Part shown: piece by piece, positions 1 through 6,054 of the stretch
Position numbering within the stretch: the stretch's first letter is position 1
Layout of the letters: each line of letters opens with the position of its first letter
Notes under the pieces: model-generated
Databases searched by the model: none
Told to the model about the DNA's origin: nothing
Seen by the model: only the letters and a program-made list of their open reading frames with translations
Assembly: GCA_929200455.1 (NCBI GenBank)
Contig: CAKMZR010000043.1
Location: forward strand, 1,289 to 10,988
Source of the DNA: an uncultured Alphaproteobacteria bacterium
Lineage (GTDB): Bacteria; Pseudomonadota; Alphaproteobacteria; CAKMZR01
Direction of reading: 5' to 3'
Length of the DNA: 9,700 nucleotides
Translations under genes and position numbers: made by a program

Positions 1-33
1 AAATCTCGCCACGCCCTCTCTTGCAACCATCCT

Positions 34-83
34 CCCTTGGCAACCTTCCCTTGGCAACCTTCCCTTGGCAACCTTCCCTTGGC
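34..83. repeat. 14-bp perfect tandem repeat, about 3.6 copies
   Basis: The plus-strand unit CCCTTGGCAACCTT is repeated head to tail with exact period 14: CCCTTGG begins at 34, 48, 62 and 76, and the match breaks at position 84. A decayed relative (TTGCAACCATCCT) lies just before it at 21-33. It sits 23 bases beyond the stop codon of the minus-strand gene ending at 106, so it falls in that gene's 3' untranslated region or in the following spacer. The period is not a multiple of three, so each copy shifts frame, which argues against a coding role. The array resembles a variable-number tandem repeat. Whether the copy number varies cannot be judged from one sequence. I see no strong hairpin in it. 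Confidence 0.95.
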
Positions 84-105
84 TAACACCCTAGCTTCTG
101 CCCCC

Positions 106-1230
106 CTAGCTCCTACCATTGAGAATGTTTCCCAAATTACGCTGGGATTCCGTGTTAAAGAACAAATCATTGCCAGGATTGCGAAGAGCACTGTCTTCCT
201 CCAGACGGGTTTGGGTCACACTGCCATCATCTGCAACACCTTCTACGACATTGCTCCCCACCACCACGGCATTCGGCTGGTTTCGCAATACCGCCAAGGC
301 TTCCTGCTCGTCCAAAAGACGCAAAGATGTACTCGCTTCGCGGTTTTCCACCGCACGCTCAATCACACTGCCTCCAAAGCTATCCGTAATTTGCGAACGA
401 CGCTCCCTCTGACCCGCTTCCAAAAACTCATCAAAAGATTGAGACCTATCCCCCACAAGCTCTCCCAAAGCACGCTCAATACTCGTCAAACGCTCGAGTT
501 CTTCCCCTTGACGCCTAATACCAGCCAACTCAAGATTTTGCTGACCCGAAGAACGCGCCTCGTCAAGATTACGGGTGTTCGCCACCACTTCATCTTGAAC
601 ATCAAAGCCTGATTCCACGTCCGAATTGCGTCTTGCCGTAAAGGCCGCATCCGACTCGCGGCTTCCCGCTATGTAGCTTTCCTTCCTCTCATCCAAAGAA
701 TCAAGTTGGGTCGTAAGACGATCCGCAAACGCAGAGCGACGTGCATCCCCAAATCTTTCCGTAAACTCACTCGTGTCACGGACAACATCTTCCCTCTCAT
801 CTCGACCCCTTGACGCCGCTTCGGCTCGCTCCTGAAAACGGGCCGCCACATCCTCGCTCGATCGCGCGTTATCTACAAAAGTTGCAGCACCCGGATCTCG
901 ATCCGGCAAACGCTCCTCTTGACCCGTCTTCTCCTTCTCCCCCTCAAGCTCCCCCAAACCCCGAATCAACTGCGAAACCAAGTCCTCTTTCTTCCCTTGC
1001 CGTACCCTCTCGGCAAATGAAGCTTCTTGCGAACGCTTCTTGTTAATCTCTGCTTGACTCTCTGCCAAAGACGCAAAGCTCTTCACAACAGACGGATCCT
1101 CAATTTTTGCCGGATCCTTTACAAACTCGTCCTCGTCTTTGTCCTTGTCTTTACTTCGCGAACTTCGGGACACGCCCCGCAACAATTCCGTTAAACTCAC
1201 ACCCTCGTTAATATCTGGTATACCTGTCAT
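106..1230 (-). CDS. Hypothetical highly charged, probably disordered 374-residue protein
   Basis: I do not recognise a family. The ATG at 1230 is chosen because AGAGAGG (1236-1242) lies five bases before it. A TTG at 1275 in the same frame would add 15 residues but has a poorer ribosome binding site. The stop is TAG at 106-108. The protein is dominated by Arg, Glu, Asp, Ser, Ala and Gln. It has no Cys, Trp or His and a single Tyr (about residue 186). There is a lysine/aspartate run near residues 27-35 (KDKDKDEDE). A short motif of the form F-x-(E/D/A)-R recurs at about residues 72, 132, 156, 168 and 197. There is no signal peptide or membrane segment. Residues 305-335 are the most hydrophobic part (LAVLRNQPNAVVVGSNVVEG). 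These features fit a disordered or partly helical cytoplasmic protein, a scaffold or a secreted effector, but none of these roles is shown. It follows rpoC on the same strand with its own likely promoter at 1374-1402. The G/C strand bias is weaker here than in rpoBC. Confidence 0.8.
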   Translation of the reverse strand: MTGIPDINEGVSLTELLRGVSRSSRSKDKDKDEDEFVKDPAKIEDPSVVKSFASLAESQAEINKKRSQEASFAERVRQGKKEDLVSQLIRGLGELEGEKEKTGQEERLPDRDPGAATFVDNARSSEDVAARFQERAEAASRGRDEREDVVRDTSEFTERFGDARRSAFADRLTTQLDSLDERKESYIAGSRESDAAFTARRNSDVESGFDVQDEVVANTRNLDEARSSGQQNLELAGIRRQGEELERLTSIERALGELVGDRSQSFDEFLEAGQRERRSQITDSFGGSVIERAVENREASTSLRLLDEQEALAVLRNQPNAVVVGSNVVEGVADDGSVTQTRLEEDSALRNPGNDLFFNTESQRNLGNILNGRS

Positions 1231-1235
1231 TCTGA

Positions 1236-1242
1236 CCTCTCT
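1236..1242 (-). promoter_or_regulatory. Ribosome binding site of the hypothetical gene
   Basis: The minus strand reads AGAGAGG, then TCAGA, then the ATG at 1230. The purine-rich block with its GAGG(T) core and five-base spacing is a good Shine-Dalgarno match. It decides the start in favour of the internal ATG over the TTG at 1275. Confidence 0.7.
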
Positions 1243-1271
1243 TAGGTTGTCCGTTTTAGAAACCAAAGCTA

Positions 1272-1340
1272 TCAATAACCCCCAAACCCAATACCCCCTA
1301 ATAGCATCCTTAATCCCTCTTGCAGAAAAATATCATCCAT
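1272..1340 (-). CDS. Possible 22-codon leader peptide (weak)
   Basis: An ATG at 1340 is preceded by GGAG (1347-1350) with six-base spacing. The frame encodes MDDIFLQEGLRMLLGGIGFGGY and ends with TGA at 1272-1274. It would lie wholly inside the predicted 5' leader, starting about 27 bases after the expected transcription start and ending 41 bases before the ATG of the hypothetical gene. Its stop overlaps the alternative TTG start at 1275 by two bases. It could be a translated leader coupled to the next gene. It contains no run of one amino acid that would mark a classical attenuator. A chance frame of this length is common, so this is only a candidate. Confidence 0.2.
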   Translation of the reverse strand: MDDIFLQEGLRMLLGGIGFGGY

Positions 1341-1348
1341 AACATTCT

Positions 1349-1380
1349 CCACAAAATAAGGACCAGTACCGACAAAATAA
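1349..1380. repeat. Pair of 11-bp direct repeats around the promoter start site
   Basis: On the plus strand CCACAAAATAA (1349-1359) and CGACAAAATAA (1370-1380) differ at one base and are spaced 21 bases apart, about two helical turns. The second copy covers the predicted -10 element and the first lies just downstream of the predicted start site. This spacing would suit a regulator bound on one face of the helix. The repeats are short and AT-rich, so chance is possible. Confidence 0.4.
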
Positions 1381-1402
1381 CAAGAAAAATAAAAAATGTC
1401 AA
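1374..1402 (-). promoter_or_regulatory. Sigma70-type promoter for the hypothetical gene
   Basis: On the minus strand a perfect -35 box TTGACA (1397-1402) is followed by a 17-base spacer and a -10 box TATTTT (1374-1379; four of six match the TATAAT consensus). The start would fall near the A at 1367, giving a leader of about 137 bases before the ATG at 1230. The spacer and flanks are strongly T-rich on this strand, in sharp contrast with the G-rich sequence just upstream. The -35 box lies in the arm and loop of a perfect 8-base AT inverted repeat (1390-1397 with 1403-1410). The promoter would let the downstream gene be expressed independently of rpoBC. Confidence 0.65.
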
Positions 1403-1414
1403 ATTTTTTACATA

Positions 1415-1625
1415 AACCCACACACCGTCTTGGGCTGCCTCCCCTCCCACACCTATCTCTAGCCCCCCCCTGCTCCATCCCCCCTGCCTAGCCCCTCACC
1501 ACAAGCACGCAACCGAACTCACGCTCCGTCTTGGGCCGCCTCCCCACCACAGTCCCTCAACCCTGCTCTAGCCCCTCACCACAAGCACGCAACCAAACTC
1601 ACGCTCCGTCTTGGGCCACCTCTTC
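1415..1625 (-). repeat. Three direct copies of the rpoC 3'-terminal segment
   Basis: The end of rpoC is repeated in the following intergenic DNA. Positions 1568-1621 (which include the rpoC stop) match 1488-1541 at 52 of 54 bases, differing only at 1515/1595 and 1538/1618, an offset of exactly 80. A third, more diverged copy at 1415-1444 matches 1516-1545 at 26 of 30 bases, an offset of 101. The shared core on the plus strand is CCGTCTTGGGC, starting at 1425, 1526 and 1606. In the sense direction the genic copy encodes EEVAQDGA-stop. The middle copy would still read GEAAQDGA-stop. The far copy reads GEAAQDGV and has lost the stop. The simplest reading is tandem duplication of the gene's end followed by decay with distance. 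Confidence 0.9.
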
Positions 1626-4600
1626 CCCTCCCCCTTCCTCGCCAGAAGAAGACGACGACGCCACCAAGGACGCTTCCTGCTCTTCCAAACGCTTTTTCTC
1701 TTGGGCCGCACGCTGTTCCCGAATCTCCTTGTCACGGCGATCCGCTTCCTGCTGAACAAGACGAACAGAAGCTCCCGTTCCCACAGGAATCAAACGACCC
1801 GCTATCACATTCTCCTTCAATCCATGAAGTCGATCATACTTCCCAGAGACAACAGCTTCCGTCAACACCCGAACCGTCTCTTGGAACGACGCCGCTGATA
1901 TAAATGACTGAGTCTGAAGAGAAGCACGCGTTATCCCTTGCAAAACCAAACGATAACCTATCTCTTTCTTACCCTCCTCTTGCAAAGTCTTGTTCACATT
2001 CAAGATCTCTATCTTATCTATCACCTCTCCTTCCAAATACAAACTCTCCCCAGAATCCACAATCTCCACCTTCTGAAGCATCTGATGCACAATCACTTCT
2101 ATGTGCTTGTCGCTTATCGTCACCCCCTGCATACGGTACACCTTCTGAATCTCCTGCTTAATGTAATTCAAAAGATTCTCCACGCCAAACAACTCCAGAA
2201 TCGTATGAGGTGACGGATTCCCGTCTATCAACATGTCTCCACGCTCCACCTTCTCACCCTCGCGTGCAGACAAATGCAACGTGCGCGGCACCATCAACTC
2301 CACCGGTTCTCCTTCGTCCTCTTCCGGACGAATAATCACACGACGCTTGTTCTTATAATCCTTGCCTATCTCTATCACACCACTCACAGGGGCCAAGATC
2401 GCCTGATCTTTGGGCAAACGCGCTTCAAACAACTCCGCAACACGCGGCAATCCACCCGTAATATCCCTGTTCTTCGTCGATTCCGTCGGAATCCGTGCCA
2501 AAACATCTCCCGGCTTCACTCGCTTGCCATCCTCCACATTCAAAAAGGCTCCCGCAGACATAAAGTAACGCGCCTCCATCCCGTTCGGCAGTTTCAAAAC
2601 CTCTCCCTCCTCGTTCCGCAAAGTCACACGAGGCCGCATCTCAGAACCCTTCGACACATGCTTCCAGTCCAAAACAACACGATTCACCAATCCCGTCGTC
2701 TCGTCCGTCACCTTCTGCATCGAAACACCATCCTCCAACTCCACAAACGTCGCGATACCCTCCTGCTCACACACAATCGGAATACTATAAGGATCCCACT
2801 CCGCCAAACGCATGCCCTCCTTCACAGGCTTGTCAGAATCTACCAACAACCTTGCTCCGTACGGAACACGGTGAGAAGTACGCTTACGCCCTCGCTCGTC
2901 GTAAATCTCCAAGTCCAAGTTGCGACCCATCACCACAAGATGACCCTGCGAATCCTTAATCACATTCCTGTTCACCACACGCAACGTCCCGTTCACCCCC
3001 GCCTCAATCGCATTCTGTTCCGCTCCCCCGGTCGCGGCTCCCCCAATATGAAATGTCCGCATCGTCAATTGCGTACCAGGCTCCCCTATCGATTGTGCCG
3101 CTATCACACCCACAGCCTCACCCACACTCACAAGACTACCCCTTGCCATATCTCGACCGTAACAACGTGCACACACACCCCTGTCCTCATTACACGTCAA
3201 CACAGAACGCACACTCACAGACTCACACTCCGCATCCTCTATCTTTTGAGCCATCGTCTCATCTATCAAGCTGTTCGCCGTACACAAAACCTCACCCGTA
3301 CGCGCATCCTTCACATCCGATGCAAGACAACGACCCAAAACCTTCTCGCTTATAGACTCCACCTCATGTCCGCCCTCCACCACAGGACGAAGCGTAATCC
3401 CCTCAGACGCCCCACAATCCTCGCTCACCACCACACAGTCTTGGGCCACATCCACAAGACGACGCGTCAAATAACCCGAGTTCGCCGTCTTCAATGCCGT
3501 GTCCGCCAAGCCCTTACGCGCTCCGTGCGTCGAGTTAAAATACTCCGTCACAGAAAGACCTTCCTTAAAATTCGATATAATCGGAGTCTCAATAATCTCT
3601 CCAGACGGCTTCGCCATCAAACCACGCATACCCGCCAGTTGCTTCAGCTGTGCCTCAGAACTACGTGCTCCAGAATGGGCCATCATGTATACCGAGTTAA
3701 ATCCACGCTCCCCAGAACGCAACATCGCGCGCATCATCGCTCCCGACACATTGTCCGTACACTCAGACCACGTCGCCACAACCTTATTGTGTCGCTCTAT
3801 TTCCGTTATCAAGCCCTTCTGATACTGATCCTCAAGATGTCCCACCACTTCCCGTGCATCTCCCACCAACTGCCTCTTCTCTTCCGGGATAATCAAATCA
3901 TCCTTGCCTATCGATATCCCCGCGCGACACGCCCAACGAAAACCTAAATCCATCAAACGATCACAAAATACCACCGTAAGCCGCTGCAAACAGTTCCGGT
4001 ACACCGTGTCGATCAAATTCGTAATCTCCTTCTTCGTAAAGACCTTATTCATCAACTCAGGGTGCATACCATCCATCTGAGGCAACAACTCCATCAACTT
4101 CGCGCGACCCGCCGTCGTCACGATCCGCAACGGCTCTTCTCGCCAACTCGACCTTATCTGAACCGGCTCGTGCAAATGCACAACACCCTGATCCAACGCC
4201 ATCGCCACCTCATCAAAACTCCCGTATGCCTTCAAACGACGCACCTCGTACTTACCCTTCTTCACATCAGCAAAAATCCTCTTCGCATCCTCAACTTCCA
4301 CCACATCCAACGGATTCTTCTTGTCCACAACCACCACGCCACAACTCCCCAAAGCCGCCTCAAAAACCTCTCCATCCTCAAAATTAATCGTCTCCTCCAC
4401 CTTGTCCGCTCGGAAAAGTGACAGATAGTATATACCCAAAACCATGTCCTGAGACGGCACAATAATCGGCTTACCATTCGCGGGAGAGAGAATATTGTTG
4501 GTCGACATCATCAAAACACGCGCCTCCAACTGTGCCTCAAGAGACAAAGGCACATGAACCGCCATCTGATCTCCATCAAAATCCGCATTAAAAGCCGCAC

Positions 4601-5969
4601 ACACCAACGGATGCATCTGTATCGCCTTGCCCTCTATCAATAAAGGCTCAAACGCCTGTATCCCCAAACGGTGAAGAGTCGGTGCTCGATTCAAAAGAAC
4701 AGGATGCTCGTGAATCACCTCCTCCAAAATATCCCACACCTCCACACGCTCCTTTTCTATCATCCTCTTCGACGCCTTAATTGTCGGTGCCATACCATAC
4801 AACTCAAGCCGTGCAAGGATAAAGGGACGGAAAAGCTCCAACGCCATCTTCTTGGGAAGTCCACATTGGTGCAACTTCAACGTCGGACCCACAACAATCA
4901 CGGAACGACCAGAATAATCCACACGCTTCCCCAGCAAATTCTGACGGAACCGTCCCTGCTTGCCCTTCAACATATTCGACAAAGACTTCAAAGGACGACG
5001 ATTCGCTCCCGTTATCGCACGACCCCGACGCCCATTGTCAAACAACGCGTCCACAGACTCCTGCAACATCCGCTTCTCGTTCCGTATAATAATTCCAGGG
5101 GCCTGCAACTCCATAAGACGACGCAATCGGTTGTTCCGATTAATCACACGACGATAAAAATCATTCAAATCCGATGTCGCAAAACGTCCCCCGTCAAGCG
5201 GAACCAATGGTCGCAAATCAGGCGGAATCACAGGCAATACATCCATCACAATCCATGACAACTCCGCACCAGACGCCTTGAAATTCTCCATCAACTTCAA
5301 ACGCTTCACCAGCTTCTTACGCCGCATCTCAGACTGAACCTCCTGCAGCTCCATACGACCAAGCTCTATCTCCTCATCCAAATTCATATCCTTGAGAAGA
5401 TACTTCACCGCCTCGCCCCCTATCATCGCCGTAAACGCATCATCGCCATAATCATCCTGAGCATCCATATACTCATTCTCCGTCAAAAGCTGATGCCTCT
5501 TCAAAGACGTACTGCCAGGCTCCACCACCACGTACTTCTCATAATACAACACATTCTCCACGTCCTTCAGAGACATGTTCACAAGCATGCTTATCCGACT
5601 CGGCAATGACTTCAAAAACCATACATGCGAAACAGGAGCCGCCAACTCTATATGACCCATACGCTCACGGCGGACCTTGCTCAAAGTCACCTCAACACCA
5701 CACTTCTCGCAAATCACCCCACGGTGCTTCATACGCTTGTACTTCCCACACAAACACTCGTAGTCCTTGATCGGACCAAAAATTTGTGCACAGAACAAAC
5801 CCTCACGCTCAGGCTTAAATGTTCGGTAGTTAATCGTCTCCGGCTTGCGTACCTCACCGTGCGACCACGCCCGAATCTGCTCAGGCGACGCCATCGATAT
5901 CTTTATCGCATCAAAATCCTGATCCGTACGGCTAAAACCAAAAAAATCTTTCTGTACCAAACCACTCAT
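1599..5969 (-). CDS. rpoC: DNA-directed RNA polymerase subunit beta'
   Basis: This is the largest catalytic subunit of RNA polymerase, which with RpoB, two alpha subunits and omega forms the core enzyme. It is complete at 1456 residues, against 1407 in E. coli. The first zinc site is CLCGKYKRMKHRG...CEKC (Cys72, 74, 87, 90). The lid, rudder and switch region is present around RRPLKSLSNMLKGKQGRFRQNLLGKRVDYSGRS (about 325-356, given here as one block of recognisable identity). The Mg-binding catalytic loop NADFDGDQMAVH carries Asp463, Asp465 and Asp467. The bridge helix is near 812-845 (THGARKGLADTALKTANSGY). The second zinc site uses Cys852, Cys926, Cys933 and Cys936. The trigger loop QSIGEPGTQLTMRTFHIGG is at about 959-977, followed by an SI3-type insertion up to about 1165. 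Everything after about residue 1402 is a charged, helix-forming tail ending in a Ser run and a Gly/Glu-rich acidic stretch. The start ATG has a good ribosome binding site. Confidence 0.99.
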   Translation of the reverse strand: MSGLVQKDFFGFSRTDQDFDAIKISMASPEQIRAWSHGEVRKPETINYRTFKPEREGLFCAQIFGPIKDYECLCGKYKRMKHRGVICEKCGVEVTLSKVRRERMGHIELAAPVSHVWFLKSLPSRISMLVNMSLKDVENVLYYEKYVVVEPGSTSLKRHQLLTENEYMDAQDDYGDDAFTAMIGGEAVKYLLKDMNLDEEIELGRMELQEVQSEMRRKKLVKRLKLMENFKASGAELSWIVMDVLPVIPPDLRPLVPLDGGRFATSDLNDFYRRVINRNNRLRRLMELQAPGIIIRNEKRMLQESVDALFDNGRRGRAITGANRRPLKSLSNMLKGKQGRFRQNLLGKRVDYSGRSVIVVGPTLKLHQCGLPKKMALELFRPFILARLELYGMAPTIKASKRMIEKERVEVWDILEEVIHEHPVLLNRAPTLHRLGIQAFEPLLIEGKAIQMHPLVCAAFNADFDGDQMAVHVPLSLEAQLEARVLMMSTNNILSPANGKPIIVPSQDMVLGIYYLSLFRADKVEETINFEDGEVFEAALGSCGVVVVDKKNPLDVVEVEDAKRIFADVKKGKYEVRRLKAYGSFDEVAMALDQGVVHLHEPVQIRSSWREEPLRIVTTAGRAKLMELLPQMDGMHPELMNKVFTKKEITNLIDTVYRNCLQRLTVVFCDRLMDLGFRWACRAGISIGKDDLIIPEEKRQLVGDAREVVGHLEDQYQKGLITEIERHNKVVATWSECTDNVSGAMMRAMLRSGERGFNSVYMMAHSGARSSEAQLKQLAGMRGLMAKPSGEIIETPIISNFKEGLSVTEYFNSTHGARKGLADTALKTANSGYLTRRLVDVAQDCVVVSEDCGASEGITLRPVVEGGHEVESISEKVLGRCLASDVKDARTGEVLCTANSLIDETMAQKIEDAECESVSVRSVLTCNEDRGVCARCYGRDMARGSLVSVGEAVGVIAAQSIGEPGTQLTMRTFHIGGAATGGAEQNAIEAGVNGTLRVVNRNVIKDSQGHLVVMGRNLDLEIYDERGRKRTSHRVPYGARLLVDSDKPVKEGMRLAEWDPYSIPIVCEQEGIATFVELEDGVSMQKVTDETTGLVNRVVLDWKHVSKGSEMRPRVTLRNEEGEVLKLPNGMEARYFMSAGAFLNVEDGKRVKPGDVLARIPTESTKNRDITGGLPRVAELFEARLPKDQAILAPVSGVIEIGKDYKNKRRVIIRPEEDEGEPVELMVPRTLHLSAREGEKVERGDMLIDGNPSPHTILELFGVENLLNYIKQEIQKVYRMQGVTISDKHIEVIVHQMLQKVEIVDSGESLYLEGEVIDKIEILNVNKTLQEEGKKEIGYRLVLQGITRASLQTQSFISAASFQETVRVLTEAVVSGKYDRLHGLKENVIAGRLIPVGTGASVRLVQQEADRRDKEIREQRAAQEKKRLEEQEASLVASSSSSGEEGGGEEVAQDGA

Positions 5970-5976
5970 ACTTCAA

Positions 5977-5983
5977 CTCTCCT
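5977..5983 (-). promoter_or_regulatory. Ribosome binding site of rpoC
   Basis: AGGAGAG on the minus strand, seven bases before the ATG at 5969, is a strong Shine-Dalgarno sequence. It begins ten bases after the G-quadruplex motif in the same spacer, close enough for a folded quadruplex to affect ribosome access. Confidence 0.85.
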
Positions 5984-5993
5984 ATCATATCCT

Positions 5994-6050
5994 CCCATCC
6001 CTAAAACCCATCCCTTCCTCAAACCAACCCCTTCTTCAGCCCCACCCCCC
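5994..6050 (-). other. G-tract cluster with a perfect G-quadruplex motif in the rpoB-rpoC spacer
   Basis: On the mRNA-sense strand the spacer carries seven G tracts, at 6045-6050, 6040-6043, 6028-6031, 6012-6014, 6007-6009, 5999-6001 and 5994-5996. The last four form a canonical motif of four GGG tracts with loops AT, TTTTA and AT, that is, GGGATGGG repeated directly around TTTTA. Short loops favour stable folding in RNA. The spacer is otherwise 85 bases long with no sign of a promoter or classical terminator. The role is inferred. Strong G bias of this strand throughout rpoBC raises the odds of such a motif arising by chance. Confidence 0.7.
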
Positions 6051-6054
6051 TCAA

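Larger units (their letters stand above)
1231..1598 (-). other. 368-base intergenic region between rpoC and the hypothetical gene
   Basis: Reading with transcription from 1598 down to 1231, this region holds: a partial duplicate of the rpoC 3' end (1488-1545); a very G-rich stretch on the transcribed-sense strand (about 1436-1494, with runs of four, six and eight G); a more diverged third copy (1415-1444); a sigma70-like promoter (1374-1402); a possible 22-codon leader reading frame (1272-1340); and the ribosome binding site of the next gene. There is no convincing GC-rich hairpin with a U-tract, so termination after rpoC is unexplained. It could be Rho-dependent, or transcription may read through. 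No tRNA or other structured RNA was recognised. Confidence 0.7.

Noticed and set aside
84..100. Short inverted repeat GCTA...TAGC after the hypothetical gene as a terminator
   Set aside because: The stem is only four pairs and no U-tract follows in the direction of transcription.
37..612. 191-codon plus-strand frame starting inside the 14-bp repeat
   Set aside because: It overlaps the hypothetical minus-strand gene, begins inside the tandem repeat, has no recognisable domain, and no promoter or ribosome binding site was seen. The minus-strand frame has both.
1390..1410. Perfect AT-only inverted repeat (8-base arms, 5-base loop) as an rpoBC terminator
   Set aside because: With only A-U pairs the RNA hairpin would be weak, and the loop and arm contain the perfect -35 box, so the promoter reading is preferred. 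It remains possible that it has both roles.
1319..1459. Short minus-strand frame with a hydrophobic stretch (FFIFLVILSVLVLIL) resembling a membrane segment
   Set aside because: The hydrophobic residues come from the T-rich promoter spacer, it lacks an ATG and a clear ribosome binding site, and it starts in a decayed repeat copy.
1272..1478. 68-codon minus-strand frame between rpoC and the hypothetical gene
   Set aside because: Its first half is translated from the G-rich block and the decayed rpoC-tail copy, and it runs through the promoter. Only the last 22 codons, with their own ribosome binding site, are kept as a weak candidate.
2274..3947. 557-codon open frame on the plus strand, inside rpoC
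   Set aside because: It is antisense to the well-conserved rpoC frame. Its product is a His/Arg/Thr/Leu-rich string with no domain. The strong G and T bias of the coding strand removes stop codons from the opposite strand.
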